Assembly (NCBI GenBank): GCA_003161435.1
Contig: PMOS01000007.1
Span: 41,077 to 105,076 of the forward strand
DNA: 64,000 bases
Direction: 5' to 3'
Source of the DNA: Vulcanimicrobiota bacterium
GTDB taxonomy: Bacteria > Vulcanimicrobiota > Vulcanimicrobiia > Vulcanimicrobiales > Vulcanimicrobiaceae
In this document: positions 15,689 to 25,302 of the stretch, one piece after another
How positions within the stretch are numbered: position 1 is the first letter of the stretch
Layout: each line of letters opens with the position of its first letter
Translations under genes and position numbers: made by a program
The notes under the pieces: model-generated
Databases searched by the model: none
Seen by the model: the letters and a program-made list of their open reading frames with translations, nothing else
What the model was told of the DNA's origin: nothing

Positions 15689-16975
15689 TCACCAGATCGT
15701 CATCGCGTCGCTGAAGAGCGTCGTGAGCTCCGCTTCGCCGGTCGGACGCGGCGCGTTCGCGAGCAGACGCTGCTGCGCGAACGCGCCCGCGACGAGTGCC
15801 GGGACGTCGGCGTCGGTATAGCCGAGCGCGCGAAGCCCGTTGGGCATCGCGGTCGCGCGCATCAATCGCGACAACGCCGCCGCCAGCGCCTCGCCGGCCT
15901 CGTCGTCGCGGACCATCCCAGCACCGAGCAAATCGGCAACGCGGCGGTGCTTGGCCGGCGCGGCGCTTGCGGTGAACCGCGCGACGGCGGGTGCGCTCAC
16001 GATGACCGACATGCCGTGCGGTACCATCGCGTGGTCGGCTTCGTATCCGGCCGGCACGAACGCGTGGACCAAGCCTGCCACCGCATACGCCATCCCGTGC
16101 GGAACGTGGACGCCGGCGTTGCCGAAACCGATCCCGGCCAGCGTCGCAGCGTACATCACCGCTTCGCGCGCATCGTCGTCGCGCGCGTCGTGCACCGCGC
16201 GCTCGAGGAACGCGCCGAGCAGCCGCAGCGCCTCGACGCAGGCCAAGTCGCTGTACGGGTTCGCGCCTTGCGAGAGCGGGCGCACGAGCGGCGTGGCGGG
16301 ACGCGCGCGTTGCGTGTACGGTTTCGCGGTGAACGACTCGAGCGCGTGCGCGAGCACGTCGAAGCCGCTCGACGCTACGACCGGTGCCGGCAGCGTGCGC
16401 GTCGCGTCGGGATCGACGACGCCCAGCGTCGGCCGCAGGCGCCGCGATGCGATCCCGGTCTTCACGTCGTGCGCCTCGAAATCGAAGATCGCGATTCCTG
16501 TGCACTCGCTGCCGGTTCCGGAGGTCGTCGGACACGCGATGTGCGGCGCGAGCGGGCCGGGAATCGGCGCACCCTCGCCCAGCGGCGCGTTGACGTAGCG
16601 CTCGAACGGCGCCGGATAGGTCGCGTACAAGTTCGCCGCCTTCGCCGTGTCGATCACCGAGCCGCCGCCGACGGAGACGTACCCGTCGGCGCGCGCTCCC
16701 CGCGCGAAGGCCGCCGCCTCGCGAAACGACGCGTCGGTCGGTTCGATGCGCACGCGATCGAACTCGGCGACGTCGACGCCGGCCGCGCGCAGCGAGCGCC
16801 GCGCGCGTTCGACGAACTCCAATCTCGCGAGGTGCGCGTCGGTGAACAGCGCGACGCGGCGCAGTCCGAGCGCGGCGGCTTCGCAGCCGAGCTCGTCGAT
16901 CGCGCCTCGACCGAACTTTACCCTTGGGGCTTCCATCTCGAGGACGGTTTCGTGTTCGTGCGGGGTCGGCGTCAT
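15689..16975 (-). CDS. Iron-containing alcohol dehydrogenase, ADHFE1-like
   Basis: 428 aa. The NAD-binding glycine motif [15 protein letters not shown] and the serine-rich [15 protein letters not shown] are present. Metal ligands are expected from [24 protein letters not shown] and [11 protein letters not shown]. The sequence resembles hydroxyacid-oxoacid transhydrogenase (ADHFE1) more than short-chain ethanol dehydrogenases. It would interconvert a hydroxyacid and a ketoacid or oxidise an alcohol. The start is only 20 bp from the divergent livG start, so the two promoters overlap coding sequence. Confidence 0.9.
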   Translation of the reverse strand: MTPTPHEHETVLEMEAPRVKFGRGAIDELGCEAAALGLRRVALFTDAHLARLEFVERARRSLRAAGVDVAEFDRVRIEPTDASFREAAAFARGARADGYVSVGGGSVIDTAKAANLYATYPAPFERYVNAPLGEGAPIPGPLAPHIACPTTSGTGSECTGIAIFDFEAHDVKTGIASRRLRPTLGVVDPDATRTLPAPVVASSGFDVLAHALESFTAKPYTQRARPATPLVRPLSQGANPYSDLACVEALRLLGAFLERAVHDARDDDAREAVMYAATLAGIGFGNAGVHVPHGMAYAVAGLVHAFVPAGYEADHAMVPHGMSVIVSAPAVARFTASAAPAKHRRVADLLGAGMVRDDEAGEALAAALSRLMRATAMPNGLRALGYTDADVPALVAGAFAQQRLLANAPRPTGEAELTTLFSDAMTIW

Positions 16976-16995
16976 CGTGGGTGGAAGTCCCGCCC

Positions 16996-17747
<752 letters not shown>

Positions 17748-17748
<1 letters not shown>

Positions 17749-18440
17749 TGCTCGAGCTGCGCGAGGTGCACGCCTATTACGGTGAGTCGCACATCCTGCA
17801 CGGGATGACGTTGCGGGTCGAGAGCGGCACGGTAGCGACGCTCGTCGGTCGCAACGGTGTCGGCAAGACGACCACGCTGCGCACGATCATGGGGATTCTG
17901 CCGGCGCGCGGCGGCGCGATCGAGCTCGACGGAACCTCGATCGTCGGCCTGCCGTCCGACCGGATCGCCAAGCGCGGCTTGGGTTACGTCCCCGAAGAGC
18001 GCGGCATCCTCTCGACCCTCAGCGTCTACGAGAACCTGACCCTCGCGCCGATCGTCGGCCCGAGCGGTTGGACCGTCGAGCGGATCTTCGACGAGTTCCC
18101 GAACCTGCGCGAACGCGCGAAGGCCGGCGGTACGACGCTGTCGGGCGGCGAGCAGCAGATGCTCGCCATCGCGCGCGTCCTGCGCTCGGGGGCGCGCACG
18201 GTGCTCCTCGACGAACCGACCGAGGGGCTCGCGCCGGTGATCGTCGAGCGCATCGGCGAGCTCATCCGCGCGATGAAGGCCGACGGGATCACGGTGCTGC
18301 TGGTCGAGCAGAACCTCCGCTTCGCGACCGGCGTCGCCGACTGCCACCACATCGTCGACCACGGCAGCGTCGTGCAGACCCTGAGCAACGCCGACGTGAT
18401 CGCCCGCCAAAACGAGATCCTCGAGCTGCTCGGTGTCTGA
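17748..18440 (+). CDS. livF: Branched-chain amino-acid-type ABC transporter ATPase, LivF
   Basis: 230 aa, GTG start sharing one base with the livG stop. Walker A GRNGVGKTT, signature TLSGGEQQM and Walker B VLLDEPTEGLAP are intact, with the LivF-type GYVPEERGIL segment. It forms a heterodimer with LivG. The gene ends directly before a cluster of dispersed repeats. Confidence 0.94.
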
Positions 18441-18463
18441 CGGTACATGAAGATCGACCCCGA

Positions 18464-18632
18464 AGTCATCCTGAGCCCGTCGAAGGACGAACGACGTTTG
18501 CGTGTTTCGCATCTACGCACCGCGCTATTCCAGCATCCGGATGTCGTTCTGAGCGTGTCGAAGAACGACCGTAGAAATGCGACGAATGCGGCTCCGGTAG
18601 ATGTGTCGACCCTTCGACGAGCTCAGGATGAA
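18464..18632. repeat. Three copies of a dispersed REP-like repeat
   Basis: Copies at about 18465-18494, 18543-18570 and, inverted, 18605-18631 share the core GTCATCCTGAGC..GTCGAAGGA. Copies one and three face each other and could form a stem-loop between livF and the next gene. The same family occurs at 42,403-42,501. Confidence 0.75.
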
Positions 18633-18640
18633 AGACTGAT

Positions 18641-19396
18641 ATGAAGATTGCGGTGACGGGGTCGGCGGGAACGATCGGGCGGCCGTTGTGTGCCGATCTG
18701 GCGCACGATCATGACGTGGTGCGCATCGATCTCCACGATGCCGATGTGATGCTCGATGTCCAGGACGTCGATGCGCTCGAGCGCGCCTTCGCCGGCTGCG
18801 AGGCCGTCGTCCATCTGGCCGGCGTCGTCAGCGTCGAGGCATCATGGGCGGACGTAGCCGGCCCGAACATCGCCGGAACCTACGCCGCGTTCGAAGCGGC
18901 GCGGCGCGCCGGCGTGCGGCGGGTGATCTTCGCCAGCTCGAACCACGCGGTCGGGATGCACGAGATCGACAACCTTCCCGCGATCTACGAGCCGGGCTTC
19001 GGCTTGGTCGTTCGCACCGACACACCGTACCGGCCCGATTCGCTGTACGGCGTGTGGAAGGCATTCGGAGAAACGCTCGGGCGGTACTACAGCGACAACC
19101 ACGGCTTGCAGGTCACCTGCGTCCGGATCGGGTCGATCACCCAAGCCGATGACCCGCGCGATCCGAGCGTGGCGCAGAGCTCCGGTTGGCTGCCGCTGAA
19201 CGAGGCGCAGAAGTTCGCGCGCTACGCGGCGACCTGGATGTCGCAGCGCGACTTCGCACGCCTCGTGCGGGCCATCCTGGCGCGCGACGTTTCGTATGCC
19301 GTGGTGTATGGCGTCGGCGACAACGCGACACGGTTCTGGGACCTCGAGCCCGGCCGCGCGATCTTCGGCTTCTGGCCGCTCGACGGGGCGAAATAA
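18641..19396 (+). CDS. NAD-dependent epimerase/dehydratase, uronate dehydrogenase-like
   Basis: 251 aa. The Rossmann motif is TGSAGTIG (residues 6-13). The SDR catalytic set is S in FASSNHAVG and YGVWK (Tyr-x-x-x-Lys). The SSNHAVG...YGVWKAFGE...CVRIGS series is like that of uronate dehydrogenases, which oxidise galacturonate or glucuronate to aldarolactones. Substrate assignment is an inference. It overlaps the DUF302 gene by one base. Confidence 0.85.
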   Translation: MKIAVTGSAGTIGRPLCADLAHDHDVVRIDLHDADVMLDVQDVDALERAFAGCEAVVHLAGVVSVEASWADVAGPNIAGTYAAFEAARRAGVRRVIFASSNHAVGMHEIDNLPAIYEPGFGLVVRTDTPYRPDSLYGVWKAFGETLGRYYSDNHGLQVTCVRIGSITQADDPRDPSVAQSSGWLPLNEAQKFARYAATWMSQRDFARLVRAILARDVSYAVVYGVGDNATRFWDLEPGRAIFGFWPLDGAK

Positions 19397-19797
19397 TGGC
19401 AATCGTGCGACAGAGCCGCTATTCGTTCGGCGAGACGACGGCGCGGCTCCGCAACACGATCGCCGCCGCGGGTGCTACCGTGTTCGCGACGATCGACCAG
19501 GCGGCCGCGGCGGTTTCGGCCGGGCTCACCTTGCGGCCGACGACGCTCATCGTCTTCGGCAATCCGAAGGCCGGGACCGCGCTCATGCAGCGGTTTCCGC
19601 TGATCGCGCTCGACCTTCCGCTCAAGATCCTCTTTTGGGAAGAAGCGTCGTCGGTCAGCGTCGCGTACACACCCACGTCCGAAGTGGCAGCACGCTACGG
19701 TGTCAGCGAGATGGACGCCGTGATCCACGCGATCGACGCGAGCCTCGCCTCGCTCGCCGATTCCGTTTGCGCGCTGCATTCACCGGAATCCGCGTAG
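19396..19797 (+). CDS. DUF302 domain protein
   Basis: 133 aa. The fold signature TTARLRNTIAAAGATVFATIDQ, then TTLIVFGNPKAGTALMQ and ALDLPLKILFWEE, is that of DUF302, a family of unknown function often found with redox or stress genes. It is cytosolic with no signal peptide. It shares one base (TAATG) with the upstream dehydrogenase, so both are co-translated. Confidence 0.88.
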   Translation: MAIVRQSRYSFGETTARLRNTIAAAGATVFATIDQAAAAVSAGLTLRPTTLIVFGNPKAGTALMQRFPLIALDLPLKILFWEEASSVSVAYTPTSEVAARYGVSEMDAVIHAIDASLASLADSVCALHSPESA

Positions 19798-19975
19798 GCC
19801 GCTTCAGCGAGCCAGGCGTGCATCGACGGCGGCGCAGGCCGTTCCGCACGCGAAGACGATCGCCGAGAACAGCGGCACCGCCGCAAGCCCCAGGCGATCC
19901 GCCACCACGCCCGCCGCAAGCGGCCCAGCAGCTGTCCGATTCCGAAGACCGTGTTCGAACTCGCGTCCAAGGACG
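19798..19975 (-). pseudogene. Frameshifted C-terminal remnant of an MFS transporter (YbfB/YjiJ type)
   Basis: On the minus strand one frame reads NTVFGIGQLLG. The next frame, shifted near 19919, continues PLAAGVVADRLGLAAVPLFSA and then IVFACGTACAAVDARLA, and stops. Together they form the last two helices of a YbfB-like permease with a one-base deletion. No upstream part of the gene is recognisable, so both truncation and frameshift have occurred. Confidence 0.6.
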
Positions 19976-20274
19976 AACGCAACCCGTCCGGTCGTTTCCG
20001 TGACTGAGATAGCGAATCAGCGCCCCTTGGGTACGTCCGCACCTTCGCGAAAGGGCACGCGCATCGTATCTCCTGATGGAGGCGGCGGAGCGGAAGTTGA
20101 AGCGTTGCCCAGGCTCGATCCCGAGCGGACCGTCATCGCGTGTTCCGCGCGCAGGGATCCTGCTAGGTCCTGCGACCGGATCGGTACCGTCCCGGCGATT
20201 CGTTGCCGCTCCATGGAGCACCGCGCGGGTCTTGGTTTCGGGCTCATCGACTCGAGCCGAATGCACACCCCGGG
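19976..20274. other. Degenerate or intergenic region
   Basis: About 300 bp between the MFS remnant and livM. Short minus-strand frames occur (for example one ending PFREGADVPKGR) without homology. It may be further decayed coding DNA. No terminator or RNA was recognised. Confidence 0.4.
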
Positions 20275-21228
20275 CTACTCCTTCGCGCGCTTTGTCCGCA
20301 GGGCGAGGAGCTCGCCGACGATCCCGCGGCGGAACAGCAGCACACACAACGCGAAGATCGTGCCCATCACGATGTTGGTCTTGTCGCCGATCGGCGTCTT
20401 GGAGACGAAGTAGTCCAGCGATTCGTAGACGCCCGCGCCGACGAGCGGCCCGAAAACCGTGCCGATCCCGCCCAAAATCGTCATGATGACGACCTTGCCG
20501 CTGGTGTGCCAATCGACGCCGTCGAGGCCCGAAAGGCGGTTGCCGACCGCGAACAGCACGCCGGCCAGACCCGCCAGCGTCCCGGAGAGCACGAACGCCA
20601 CCAGCTTGTAGCGGTCGACCCGGAAGCCCAGCGCAATCGCGCGTTGCTCGTTTTCGCGCATCGCGCCCAGCACCGAGCCGAACGGCGACCGAACGACGCG
20701 CACCACGAACCAGACGCCGAGTGCCGCGACGACGAGCACCGCGTAGTAGAATACTTTGTCGTCGTCGAGCCGAATCCCGAACAGCGTCCCGCGCGAGCTC
20801 ACCTGCACGCCGTTCTCGCCGCCCGTCCAGTCGCCGAGTTGGAAAGCCACGAAGTACTGCAGCTGCGCGAGCGCGAGGGTGATCATCGCGAAATAGATCC
20901 CTTGCCGACGGATCGCAATCACGCCGACCACCACCGCGCTCAAGGCGGCGTAGACGAGCGCGGCGGCGACCGCGACCGGGAACGGCGCGCCGGCCTTCGC
21001 GATGAGGATTGTCGCGACGTAGCCGGCGCCGCCCCAGAACATCGCGTGGCCGAACGACAGCAGACCGGTGAAACCCAGCAGCAAATCGAACGCGACCGCG
21101 AACAACGCGTATGCGACAATGTCGATCGCCAGCACGGGATAGACGAACCACGGCAGCAGCGCACCGACGATCGCCAGCACGATCGCGACTGTCATGCCGC
21201 GCCGGCTTCCGAGCAGCGCGAGCGTCAT
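20275..21228 (-). CDS. livM: Branched-chain amino-acid-type ABC transporter permease, LivM
   Basis: 317 aa, with about ten hydrophobic segments. Diagnostic segments are GLLSFGHAMFWGGAGY, QGIYFAMITLALAQL and the cytoplasmic coupling loop SPFGSVLGAMRENEQRAIALG. It forms the channel with LivH. The start overlaps the LivH stop by ATGA. Confidence 0.95.
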   Translation of the reverse strand: MTLALLGSRRGMTVAIVLAIVGALLPWFVYPVLAIDIVAYALFAVAFDLLLGFTGLLSFGHAMFWGGAGYVATILIAKAGAPFPVAVAAALVYAALSAVVVGVIAIRRQGIYFAMITLALAQLQYFVAFQLGDWTGGENGVQVSSRGTLFGIRLDDDKVFYYAVLVVAALGVWFVVRVVRSPFGSVLGAMRENEQRAIALGFRVDRYKLVAFVLSGTLAGLAGVLFAVGNRLSGLDGVDWHTSGKVVIMTILGGIGTVFGPLVGAGVYESLDYFVSKTPIGDKTNIVMGTIFALCVLLFRRGIVGELLALRTKRAKE

Positions 21229-22103
21229 TTGGCGCTCGCCGGGCTCCCGAACAGGCCGCTGGGCCGGATCAGCAGCACGACAATCATCACCAGGAAGATC
21301 AGCGTGTCGTTGAAGGCCGGGAAGATCACCGCACCCAGCGTCTGCAAGAGTCCGATCGCGAAGCCGGTGATCACCGAGCCGCCGATCGAGCCGAGCCCAC
21401 CGATGACGACGATCGCGAAGGTGTTGATGATGATCTTGTCGCCCATCGTCGGCTCGACGTTCTGGTTGGGCGCCGCCAGCACGCCGGCGAGCGCGGCCAG
21501 CGCGACGCCGACCGCGAAGGTGATCGAGACGAGCCGTTGCGTGTCGATGCCCAGCGCGCGCACCAGCGTCGGCGCTTCGGTCGCGGCGCGGATGCGCGCG
21601 CCGACCGGCGTGCGCTCGAGCACGAACCAAACGACGGCGCACACCGCGATCGCAGCGCCGATCACGAACAGACGATATGTCGGGAACACGGTGAAGCCGA
21701 GGTTGGTGACGCCGGCCAGCGACGGCGGCGCCGAGTACGGCGATCCGAGCGCGCCCGCGGCGAGGCGCATCGCGTCCTCGATGATCAGCACGAGCGCGAA
21801 CGTGAAGAGCAGACCGTAGAGCGGATCGAGTCCGTAGAGCCGGCGCAGGAACGCCACCTCGACCAGCAGCCCGAACACGCCGACGACGACCGGTGCGACC
21901 ACCAGCGCGGCATAGAAGGGCAGGTGGAACAACTGTGCACCGTAGTACGCGACAAAGGCGCCGAGCATGAACATCGCGCCGTGCGCGAAGTTCACGATCC
22001 GCAGCATCCCGAAGATCACGCTCAGGCCCAGCGCCAACAGGGCGAAGTACGCCCCGTTGACGAGGCCGTTGAACGCCTGCGTGAGGAGGTAGTCCGGGGT
22101 CAG
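21225..22103 (-). CDS. livH: Branched-chain amino-acid-type ABC transporter permease, LivH (non-standard start)
   Basis: About 292 aa if translation starts at CTG 22103. Homologues begin near LLTQAFNGLVNGAYFALLALG, which is encoded here, yet no ATG, GTG or TTG occurs before a TTG at 22037 inside the first helix. A CTG start, just after the binding-protein stop at 22105, gives the normal family length. Later motifs NFAHGAMFMLGAFVAYYG and GLGSIGGSVITGFAIGL are intact. The segment before the start carries only a weak AAGGA. A sequencing error or start by reinitiation is possible. Confidence 0.88.
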   Translation of the reverse strand: MTPDYLLTQAFNGLVNGAYFALLALGLSVIFGMLRIVNFAHGAMFMLGAFVAYYGAQLFHLPFYAALVVAPVVVGVFGLLVEVAFLRRLYGLDPLYGLLFTFALVLIIEDAMRLAAGALGSPYSAPPSLAGVTNLGFTVFPTYRLFVIGAAIAVCAVVWFVLERTPVGARIRAATEAPTLVRALGIDTQRLVSITFAVGVALAALAGVLAAPNQNVEPTMGDKIIINTFAIVVIGGLGSIGGSVITGFAIGLLQTLGAVIFPAFNDTLIFLVMIVVLLIRPSGLFGSPASAK

Positions 22104-22104
22104 G

Positions 22105-23325
22105 CTACCAGTCCTTCTTGCACACCGACTGCGACTCGGGACGGAACGCGCGGGCCGGCGGGATGACCTGCACGACCTTGAACCACGCGTGCGGCTCCTT
22201 CACTTCTTCCTTGGGCAGCACGTCGACGACGTACATCTCGTGCAGCACGCGATGATCGCGGGCTCGCCACTCGCCGCCGCGCGCGTAGAAGTCGTTGAAC
22301 TGCCGGCCGTCCAGGTACTGCTGGATCTTGTCCGCGTCGGTCGAGCCGACCGCCTTGACCGCGCTCAGCCATTGCCACGCCGCCGAGTAGTCGGCCGCCT
22401 GGATGTCGGTCGGGCGCAGTCCGTTCATGCGCTTGGCGTATTTGTCGGCCCACGCGCGCGCCTGCTTGTCGTAGTTCCAGTACCAAGACGTCGTGATGCG
22501 CGAACCGGCGAAGACGTCGGGCAAGGCGTCGACATCGCTCAAGAACAGCAGGCCGACGGCGATCTTCATCGTCTTGTCGACGCCGAACTGCTTCGCTTGC
22601 TTCATCGAGTTCACCGTGTCCGCACCGGCGTTGAACAGTCCGAGCACCTGCGCGCCCGAGTTCTTGGCGGCCAACAAGTACGACGAGAAGTCGGTCGTCG
22701 GTCCGAACGGGTAGAGATCGGCCTTCTGAACTTTACCGCCTTTGTCTTCGATTGCGGCGGTAAAATCAGACAGCATCTGCTGTCCGAACGCGTAGTTGGC
22801 GACCAGCGCGTACCACGTCTTGCCGTTCGACGCCGACGCGATGTTCGAACCGGTCGAGTGCGCGAGCGCGTAGGTGTCGTACGCATAGTGGTACGTGTAG
22901 CGGTTGCAATTCGCACCGGTCACCGCCGAGGATGCGCCGCCGGTGACGATCGCAATCTTGTGCTTCTCCTTCGCGACCGCGGCGACCGCCAGCGCGACCG
23001 CCGAGTTGGTCATGTCCAGCGCCAGATCGGCGCCGCCGTCGAAGGCTTCGCGCGCCTTGATCGCGGCGTCGGGACCGTTGTTTCGATGGTCGATCGTCTC
23101 GACCTCGATCGGCCGCCCGAGGACCTTGCCGCCAAAGTCTTCGACGGCCATCTTGGTCGCCTCGACCGCGCCGGCGCCGGCGAGGCTGGCGTACACGCCC
23201 GACATGTCGGTGATGACGGCGATCTTGACGGGACCGCTGTCGGCGGCGCGAGCGGGCGGCGCGACGAACGAACCGCTCAACAGAGCGATCGCGAGCGCCG
23301 CCGGTAGCGAACGATAAAGACGCAT
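22105..23325 (-). CDS. ABC transporter substrate-binding protein, LivK/Leu-Ile-Val type
   Basis: 406 aa. A signal peptide (residues 1-27, cleavage after ARA) is followed by KIAVITDMSGVYASLAGAG, a periplasmic-binding fold of the Leu/Ile/Val type. The DUF3834-like family members from soil bacteria bind diverse acids, so the ligand need not be an amino acid. GAGGTAG precedes ATG at 23325. It is the first gene of the livK-livH-livM operon and supplies LivG/LivF, which are encoded convergently. Confidence 0.93.
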   Translation of the reverse strand: MRLYRSLPAALAIALLSGSFVAPPARAADSGPVKIAVITDMSGVYASLAGAGAVEATKMAVEDFGGKVLGRPIEVETIDHRNNGPDAAIKAREAFDGGADLALDMTNSAVALAVAAVAKEKHKIAIVTGGASSAVTGANCNRYTYHYAYDTYALAHSTGSNIASASNGKTWYALVANYAFGQQMLSDFTAAIEDKGGKVQKADLYPFGPTTDFSSYLLAAKNSGAQVLGLFNAGADTVNSMKQAKQFGVDKTMKIAVGLLFLSDVDALPDVFAGSRITTSWYWNYDKQARAWADKYAKRMNGLRPTDIQAADYSAAWQWLSAVKAVGSTDADKIQQYLDGRQFNDFYARGGEWRARDHRVLHEMYVVDVLPKEEVKEPHAWFKVVQVIPPARAFRPESQSVCKKDW

Positions 23326-23429
23326 CAAAACTACCTCGATGGCGGTGACGAGTTGCGCGGACGTTACGCATCGAGAGGAACGTTCCTTCGGGTCGCGCGG
23401 GAGCGCCCTTTCGGGGAACGAACGCCAGG

Positions 23430-25247
23430 ATGTCTCGACCTATCGAAGACTACGCACTCATCGGCGATACCCGAACCGCGGCGCTGGTCTGCCGGGACGG
23501 CTCGATCGACTGGCTGTGCCTGCCGAATTTCGACTCGGCCGCGTGCTTCGCCGCACTGGTCGGCGACGCCGAGAACGGCGCGTGGACGCTCGCCCCGCAA
23601 GCCCGCACGACGGCAATTCGGCGCGCGTATCGCGAGGACAGTCTGATCCTCGAGACTACCTACGAGCTCGAGGGCGGGGGCCGCGTCCGGGTCGTCGACG
23701 CGATGCTGCCGGGGAGCGACGTCCCGCGCGTGGTTCGGCTCGTCGCGGGGGAGGCCGGCCGCGTCGCGATGCGCTCGCAGATGCGCATCCGGTTCGACTA
23801 CGGCCGCATCGTGCCGTGGATCCACCGCGCCGCGGGGACCGTCGTCGCCGTCGCGGGGCCGGATGCGTTGGCGCTCTACGCGGACGTTCCGTTGCGCGGC
23901 GAAGACCTCTCGACCGTCGCCGAGTTCTCCGTCGGTCCCGGCGAGCAAGTCGGCTTCGAGATGGCGTACTTTCCTTCATATGCGACGCAGCCAGGGCGAT
24001 CGGACGTCGCCGCCGCGCTGCGGCGCGCCGATGCGTTCTGGCGTGAGTGGGCGCGCACGTGCCGCTACGACGGTCCCTGGCGCGACGGCGTGGTGCGCTC
24101 GCTGCTCACCCTCAAGGCGCTCACCGACGCGCGTACCGGTGCGGTGCTGGCCGCGCCCACGACATCGCTCCCCGAGGAGATCGGCGGCGTGCGCAACTGG
24201 GACTATCGCTACTGTTGGCTGCGCGACGCGACGTTCGTGCTCGTTGCGCTGCTCAATGCCGGCTACGAAGAAGAGGCGTTCGCCTGGCGTGCCTGGCTGC
24301 TGCGCGCCGTTGCCGGGAACCCCGAACAGATCCAGATCCTCTACGGCCTGCGCGGCGAACGCCACGTCCTCGAGTTCGAAGCGCCTTGGCTGCGCGGCTA
24401 CGCGGATTCGCGCCCGGTGCGCATCGGCAACGCCGCTTCGGGGCAGTTACAGCTCGACGTTTACGGCGAGGTCGCCGACGTAATGTACCAAGCGCACCGC
24501 GCCGGAATCGCGCCGGATGCCGACGAGTGGTCGCTCACGACCGCGGTTGTCGAGGCGGTCGAGAAATGCTGGGGCGAGCACGACTGCGGCCTGTGGGAAG
24601 TGCGCGGCCCGCAGCGGCCGTTCGTTCACTCGAAGGTCCTGGCGTGGGTCGCGTTCGATCGCGCCGTCATGGCGGTGGAACGTTTTGGATTGAGCGGGCC
24701 GGTCGATCGCTGGCGCGCACTGCGCGCGCAGGTCCACGACGAGGTCTGCGCTTTGGGCTACGATCCGAAGCGCGAAACGTTCACGCAATCGTACGGCTCG
24801 GTCGAGCTCGACGCCGCAACGTTGCTGCTGCCGTTGGTCGGGTTCTTGCCGCCTGACGACCCGCGCGTCGTGGGCACGGTGCGCGCGGTCGAACGCGAGT
24901 TGATGGTCGACGGTTTCGTGCGGCGGTACACGCAGCCGTCGGCCCAAACCGACGGCTTGCCGCCGGGCGAAGGCGCATTCTACGCCTGCGGCTTCTGGCT
25001 CGCCGACAACTACGTGCTCCAGAAGCGGCGCGCGGACGCGCGCGCGCTGTTCGAGCGACTCATCGGCACCGCCAACGACGTCGGCCTGCTGTCTGAGGAA
25101 TACGATCCGCACGCGAAGCGGCTGGTCGGCAACTTTCCACAAGCGTTCTCGCACGTCGGCATGGTCAACACCGCGTACAACCTCGCGAGCGAGTCCAAAC
25201 CTGCGGACCAACGGCGCGGCGAAGCTGAGGTCAAACCAGCGCCGTAG
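23430..25247 (+). CDS. Glycoside hydrolase family 15 protein (glucoamylase/trehalase-like)
   Basis: 605 aa. The N-terminal beta-sandwich starts with IEDYALIGDTRTAALVCRDGSIDWLCLP. The (alpha/alpha)6 barrel holds EEIGGVRNWDYRYCWLRDA (general-acid region) and PPGEGAFYACGFWLADNYV (general-base region). Family members hydrolyse starch oligosaccharides or trehalose. There is no signal peptide, so it acts in the cytosol, perhaps on trehalose or glycogen fragments. It is divergent from livK by 104 bp. Confidence 0.93.
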   Translation: MSRPIEDYALIGDTRTAALVCRDGSIDWLCLPNFDSAACFAALVGDAENGAWTLAPQARTTAIRRAYREDSLILETTYELEGGGRVRVVDAMLPGSDVPRVVRLVAGEAGRVAMRSQMRIRFDYGRIVPWIHRAAGTVVAVAGPDALALYADVPLRGEDLSTVAEFSVGPGEQVGFEMAYFPSYATQPGRSDVAAALRRADAFWREWARTCRYDGPWRDGVVRSLLTLKALTDARTGAVLAAPTTSLPEEIGGVRNWDYRYCWLRDATFVLVALLNAGYEEEAFAWRAWLLRAVAGNPEQIQILYGLRGERHVLEFEAPWLRGYADSRPVRIGNAASGQLQLDVYGEVADVMYQAHRAGIAPDADEWSLTTAVVEAVEKCWGEHDCGLWEVRGPQRPFVHSKVLAWVAFDRAVMAVERFGLSGPVDRWRALRAQVHDEVCALGYDPKRETFTQSYGSVELDAATLLLPLVGFLPPDDPRVVGTVRAVERELMVDGFVRRYTQPSAQTDGLPPGEGAFYACGFWLADNYVLQKRRADARALFERLIGTANDVGLLSEEYDPHAKRLVGNFPQAFSHVGMVNTAYNLASESKPADQRRGEAEVKPAP

Positions 25248-25302
25248 CCTCCAGGCGCCGCTACGTCTCCTGCCGTGAGCCCGGCCAGCCGCGCGCTGCG
25301 CT

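Noticed and set aside
18447..18644. Small frame directly after livF
   Set aside because: It is made of REP-like repeat units and has no protein homology.
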